Shown one piece after another: positions 41,819 to 43,909 of a stretch of DNA of 43,909 nt; the first letter of the stretch is position 1, and the number at the start of each line of letters is the position of its first letter. The DNA comes from Cyanosarcina radialis HA8281-LM2 (GTDB taxonomy: Bacteria; Cyanobacteriota; Cyanobacteriia; Cyanobacteriales; CCAP-1448). The stretch spans positions 1-43,909 of the forward strand of contig JAHHHA010000047.1 of assembly GCA_019359615.1 (NCBI GenBank). The letters are read 5' to 3'. The notes beneath the pieces were generated by a model. The model did no database searches and was not told the origin of the DNA. It saw nothing but the letters and a program-made list of their open reading frames with translations. Made by a program: the position numbers and the translations under genes.

Positions 41819-43909
41819 TCAATTCCACTCGCCTTGCATGACAAATGCTGCCCAATAATAGGGCGCTTGATACTCCGGTTGCTTCAACATCTCTAATTGT
41901 GCCTGTCGCAGAGCCACCGCTGGCGGCAAACCTTTGGACAACATCCCCTGATACAACTTCGTCATTAATTTGGCTGTCGCCGCATCGTTGACGTTCCACA
42001 AACTGACTACCAAGCGAGGAGAACCCGCATACATGAAGCCTCTGGTCAAACCTACGATCCCTTCGCCTCTGATTTCTTTGCCCAATCCCGTCTGACAGGC
42101 GCTCAACACCACTAAATCGGCGGGCAGGTTCAAGTTGAAGATGTCCCGCAGGCGCAAGAAGCCATTTTCTGACTGTCCTTTCTCGTTGACTAGCGATAGC
42201 ACGACCCCAGAGAGTTCGGGATTGACGCTGTTGAGGATGCCGTGAGTGGCAAAATGGACGATTCGATACTGGGAAAGTTGAGGGCTGGTAGCAGTGGTGA
42301 GATTGGCAGCAAAGTCTAATTTTAAGTCAGTCGCTGGTATCAGTTTGGCAATTTCTTCGGCTTCGGTGCGGGTATTGGGCAAGCGGGCAAATTCGACTTC
42401 TGATTCGGTGGCAGAACGAGTTAAAGCTAAGCGATCGAGATTTTCAGCCGCATTGGCAGGAGTAGTTTTGCCAGCCGATGGCTTCAGGCGCGGATCGTCA
42501 GGAGTGAAGACCGGATCGGCAAGGACGGCGATCGATTTGGGGGCAGGTTTGCGCCCTTTAGTTTCTTGGCGGATGGTGGCTAGGGTGGAGGCAGAAGGGA
42601 GGTTGATAACTTCGCGATCGACTAGCAAGAGGCGATTTGAGTTCGGTGCTGGGAGTGCGGCAAAGGGAATGTATTCTAGAGCGCCATCGGCGACAATTAC
42701 CAGGCGTTTGGGTTGGGGGTTGTTGCTCTGGGCAGACCTAACCCCCCTGCCCCCCTTCCCTACGAGGGCAGGGGGAAAATTCTTTCCGATGAGGGAAAAG
42801 GGAATCTTGCCCCCCTCTCCTTGTAGGAGAGGGGCTGGGGGTGAGGTCAAACCAAGCGTATTAGGTGACTTTTGCCCTAATTCTTTAGCCACAGGATTGA
42901 GGAGGATTTTACTCAACTCTTTACCAGTTTGCTCTAATTCATCTTTTCTGAAGTCTACAGAACGCCTGTCAGTCAGCAATTGATAAAACTTTTTGGTGGC
43001 AGCTTCGATGTCTGCACCTTTGGGGAGTTCGTAGCTGTCGAGGCTGGTTTTGGTAACTACCCACACGTAACTGCGCTCTTCTCCGAGGGAGTATTCTAAC
43101 AGCACGGTGTTGTCGTCGAGGACTTGCTGCTGAATTTGAGCGACGGTGAGGGGTTGGGGATATTTGAGGGCGGCGTAGCGGGGACTGGCGGCGCGGATTT
43201 GGGTTTGGATTTGTTGGTATTGTGCCTGAAGTTCTGAGTTTTCTTTGTCTAAAGCAGCGACTTGTTCGGGAGTAGGTTTGCCGCTGAGAACCTCGATCCG
43301 GCGTTTTTCTAAAGCTTGGAGTTTTTGCAGTAAGGTTTGCTCTTGTTGCAGGAGTTGGGAAGAAACACCTTGACGAATATCGGCGTTGGATTCGGTGAGG
43401 AGTTCAATTAAGGTGCGGGCGCGGGCGCGTTCGTTGGCTTGCAATGCTAAAGCGTCGTAACCTTTATTGGGCTGCTGTTTGTGCAACTGCATCAGCAAGT
43501 CGATGTAGAACTGGTAGTAATCTTGGACGGAGGCAAAGTAGGAGGTTCGCAGTTCGGGGCTGACAATTTTGGTGCGGAGATCTTCAATGATTTTAAGAGA
43601 GGCTTCCATGTGAGTTAGGGCGGCTTTGAGATTGCCTTTACTCCGTTCTAGATCGGCGAGATTGCCAAGGGTAGCAGCTTCCCCAGACTTGTTGCCCACT
43701 GCCCGCAATAAGGGGAGAGACAGGTTGTAGTATGACAAGGCCTTTTGCTTTTCCCCCAGTGTAAAGTAAACCGCGCCGATGTTGTTGAGGGTGGCAGCTT
43801 CTGTAGAGCGATCTCCCACCGCCCGCGATAGTGGAAGGGACTGGTTGTAAAATTCCAATGCCTTTTGCTTTTCTCCCAATGCGTCGTAAACCTGACCGAT
43901 GTTGTTGAG
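41819..43909 (-). CDS. TPR-CHAT protein (caspase-like), 5' end outside window
   Basis: At least 696 residues, open to the window edge with no start inside. The first visible ~115 residues are TPR repeats of the kinesin-light-chain-like type ([22 protein letters not shown]). A long coiled-coil region follows (~190-250), then a CHAT domain with [18 protein letters not shown], the catalytic His in HFATHGIL and the catalytic Cys in [12 protein letters not shown], ending [17 protein letters not shown] proteins are clan CD, caspase-like peptidases, several of which act in programmed cell death or defence with a sensor partner. Between coiled coil and CHAT core, a ~37-residue stretch is coded by an interspersed repeat (42737-42847). 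Confidence 0.9.
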   Translation of the reverse strand, partial: LNNIGQVYDALGEKQKALEFYNQSLPLSRAVGDRSTEAATLNNIGAVYFTLGEKQKALSYYNLSLPLLRAVGNKSGEAATLGNLADLERSKGNLKAALTHMEASLKIIEDLRTKIVSPELRTSYFASVQDYYQFYIDLLMQLHKQQPNKGYDALALQANERARARTLIELLTESNADIRQGVSSQLLQQEQTLLQKLQALEKRRIEVLSGKPTPEQVAALDKENSELQAQYQQIQTQIRAASPRYAALKYPQPLTVAQIQQQVLDDNTVLLEYSLGEERSYVWVVTKTSLDSYELPKGADIEAATKKFYQLLTDRRSVDFRKDELEQTGKELSKILLNPVAKELGQKSPNTLGLTSPPAPLLQGEGGKIPFSLIGKNFPPALVGKGGRGVRSAQSNNPQPKRLVIVADGALEYIPFAALPAPNSNRLLLVDREVINLPSASTLATIRQETKGRKPAPKSIAVLADPVFTPDDPRLKPSAGKTTPANAAENLDRLALTRSATESEVEFARLPNTRTEAEEIAKLIPATDLKLDFAANLTTATSPQLSQYRIVHFATHGILNSVNPELSGVVLSLVNEKGQSENGFLRLRDIFNLNLPADLVVLSACQTGLGKEIRGEGIVGLTRGFMYAGSPRLVVSLWNVNDAATAKLMTKLYQGMLSKGLPPAVALRQAQLEMLKQPEYQAPYYWAAFVMQGEWN
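42737..42847. repeat. Interspersed repeat translated inside the TPR-CHAT gene
   Basis: Two palindromic cores (CCCCCTTCCCTACGAGGGCAG and CCCCTCTCCTTGTAGGAGAG) form a ~111-bp insertion of length divisible by three. It reads [12 protein letters not shown]...[15 protein letters not shown] in the protein. The DNA is the same family as the spacer repeat at 16130-16215. Confidence 0.75.

Overview
The window is chromosomal DNA of a cyanobacterium, most likely a filamentous one. The palindrome GCGATCGC (HIP1) recurs throughout. The gene set includes cyanobacterial families: a TLP40-like lumenal cyclophilin, a DUF3318 protein, a thylakoid-type FtsH, an AMIN-domain serine hydrolase, and TPR/CHAT proteins. 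Spacers carry the 7-bp tandem repeats and palindromic interspersed repeats typical of filamentous cyanobacteria. I cannot name the species. No rRNA, tRNA, CRISPR array or complete insertion sequence was recognised.

Region 1 (1-2600) is a small-gene zone with three toxin-antitoxin-like units on the minus strand: a RelE/ParE-type pair, a DUF4926 gene with a decayed DUF6883-like partner, and a VapC-like PIN pair. Three direct copies of a ~95-bp repeat are spaced ~620-640 bp apart so that each unit lies beside a copy. A small zinc-ribbon protein follows. Region 2 (2665-6223) holds a LuxR-type regulator divergent from a PAS-PAS hybrid histidine kinase that is translationally linked to a single-domain response regulator. 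Region 3 (6410-17944) is mostly envelope and exported proteins: TLP40-like cyclophilin, membrane-anchored TPR protein, a 1479-residue secreted adhesin ending in a caspase-like CHAT domain, a GT39-like membrane glycosyltransferase, and an AMIN/beta-lactamase-fold serine hydrolase.

Region 4 (18291-31488) is a 13-kb all-minus signalling island. Two successive units each pair a response regulator with a dCache-HAMP kinase. They are followed by a dCache hybrid kinase, a four-helix-bundle protein, a REC-kinase, a third similar response regulator, and a REC-PAS-GGDEF-EAL enzyme. It looks like a phosphorelay grown by duplication with a cyclic-di-GMP output. Three of the kinases share an unusually long region between the phospho-histidine and the ATP-binding domain.

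Region 5 (31634-37889) contains ribD, a retron-type reverse transcriptase with a long N-terminal extension resembling the myxobacterial Mx162 class, peptide deformylase, dnaA and chrA. The deformylase gene is bracketed by inverted G-rich/C-rich repeats. Region 6 (37985-41656) is the most unusual. A small anchored protein made only of three tandem copies of the FtsH lumenal domain lies just upstream of a full-length ftsH, and both genes are preceded by the same 39-bp sequence. A DUF3318 gene follows. The window ends inside a TPR-CHAT gene on the minus strand.

A recurring theme is repeats invading genes. Palindromic interspersed repeats are translated in frame inside a histidine kinase, RibD and the TPR-CHAT protein, and a MITE-like end supplies the stop codon of the TPR gene.
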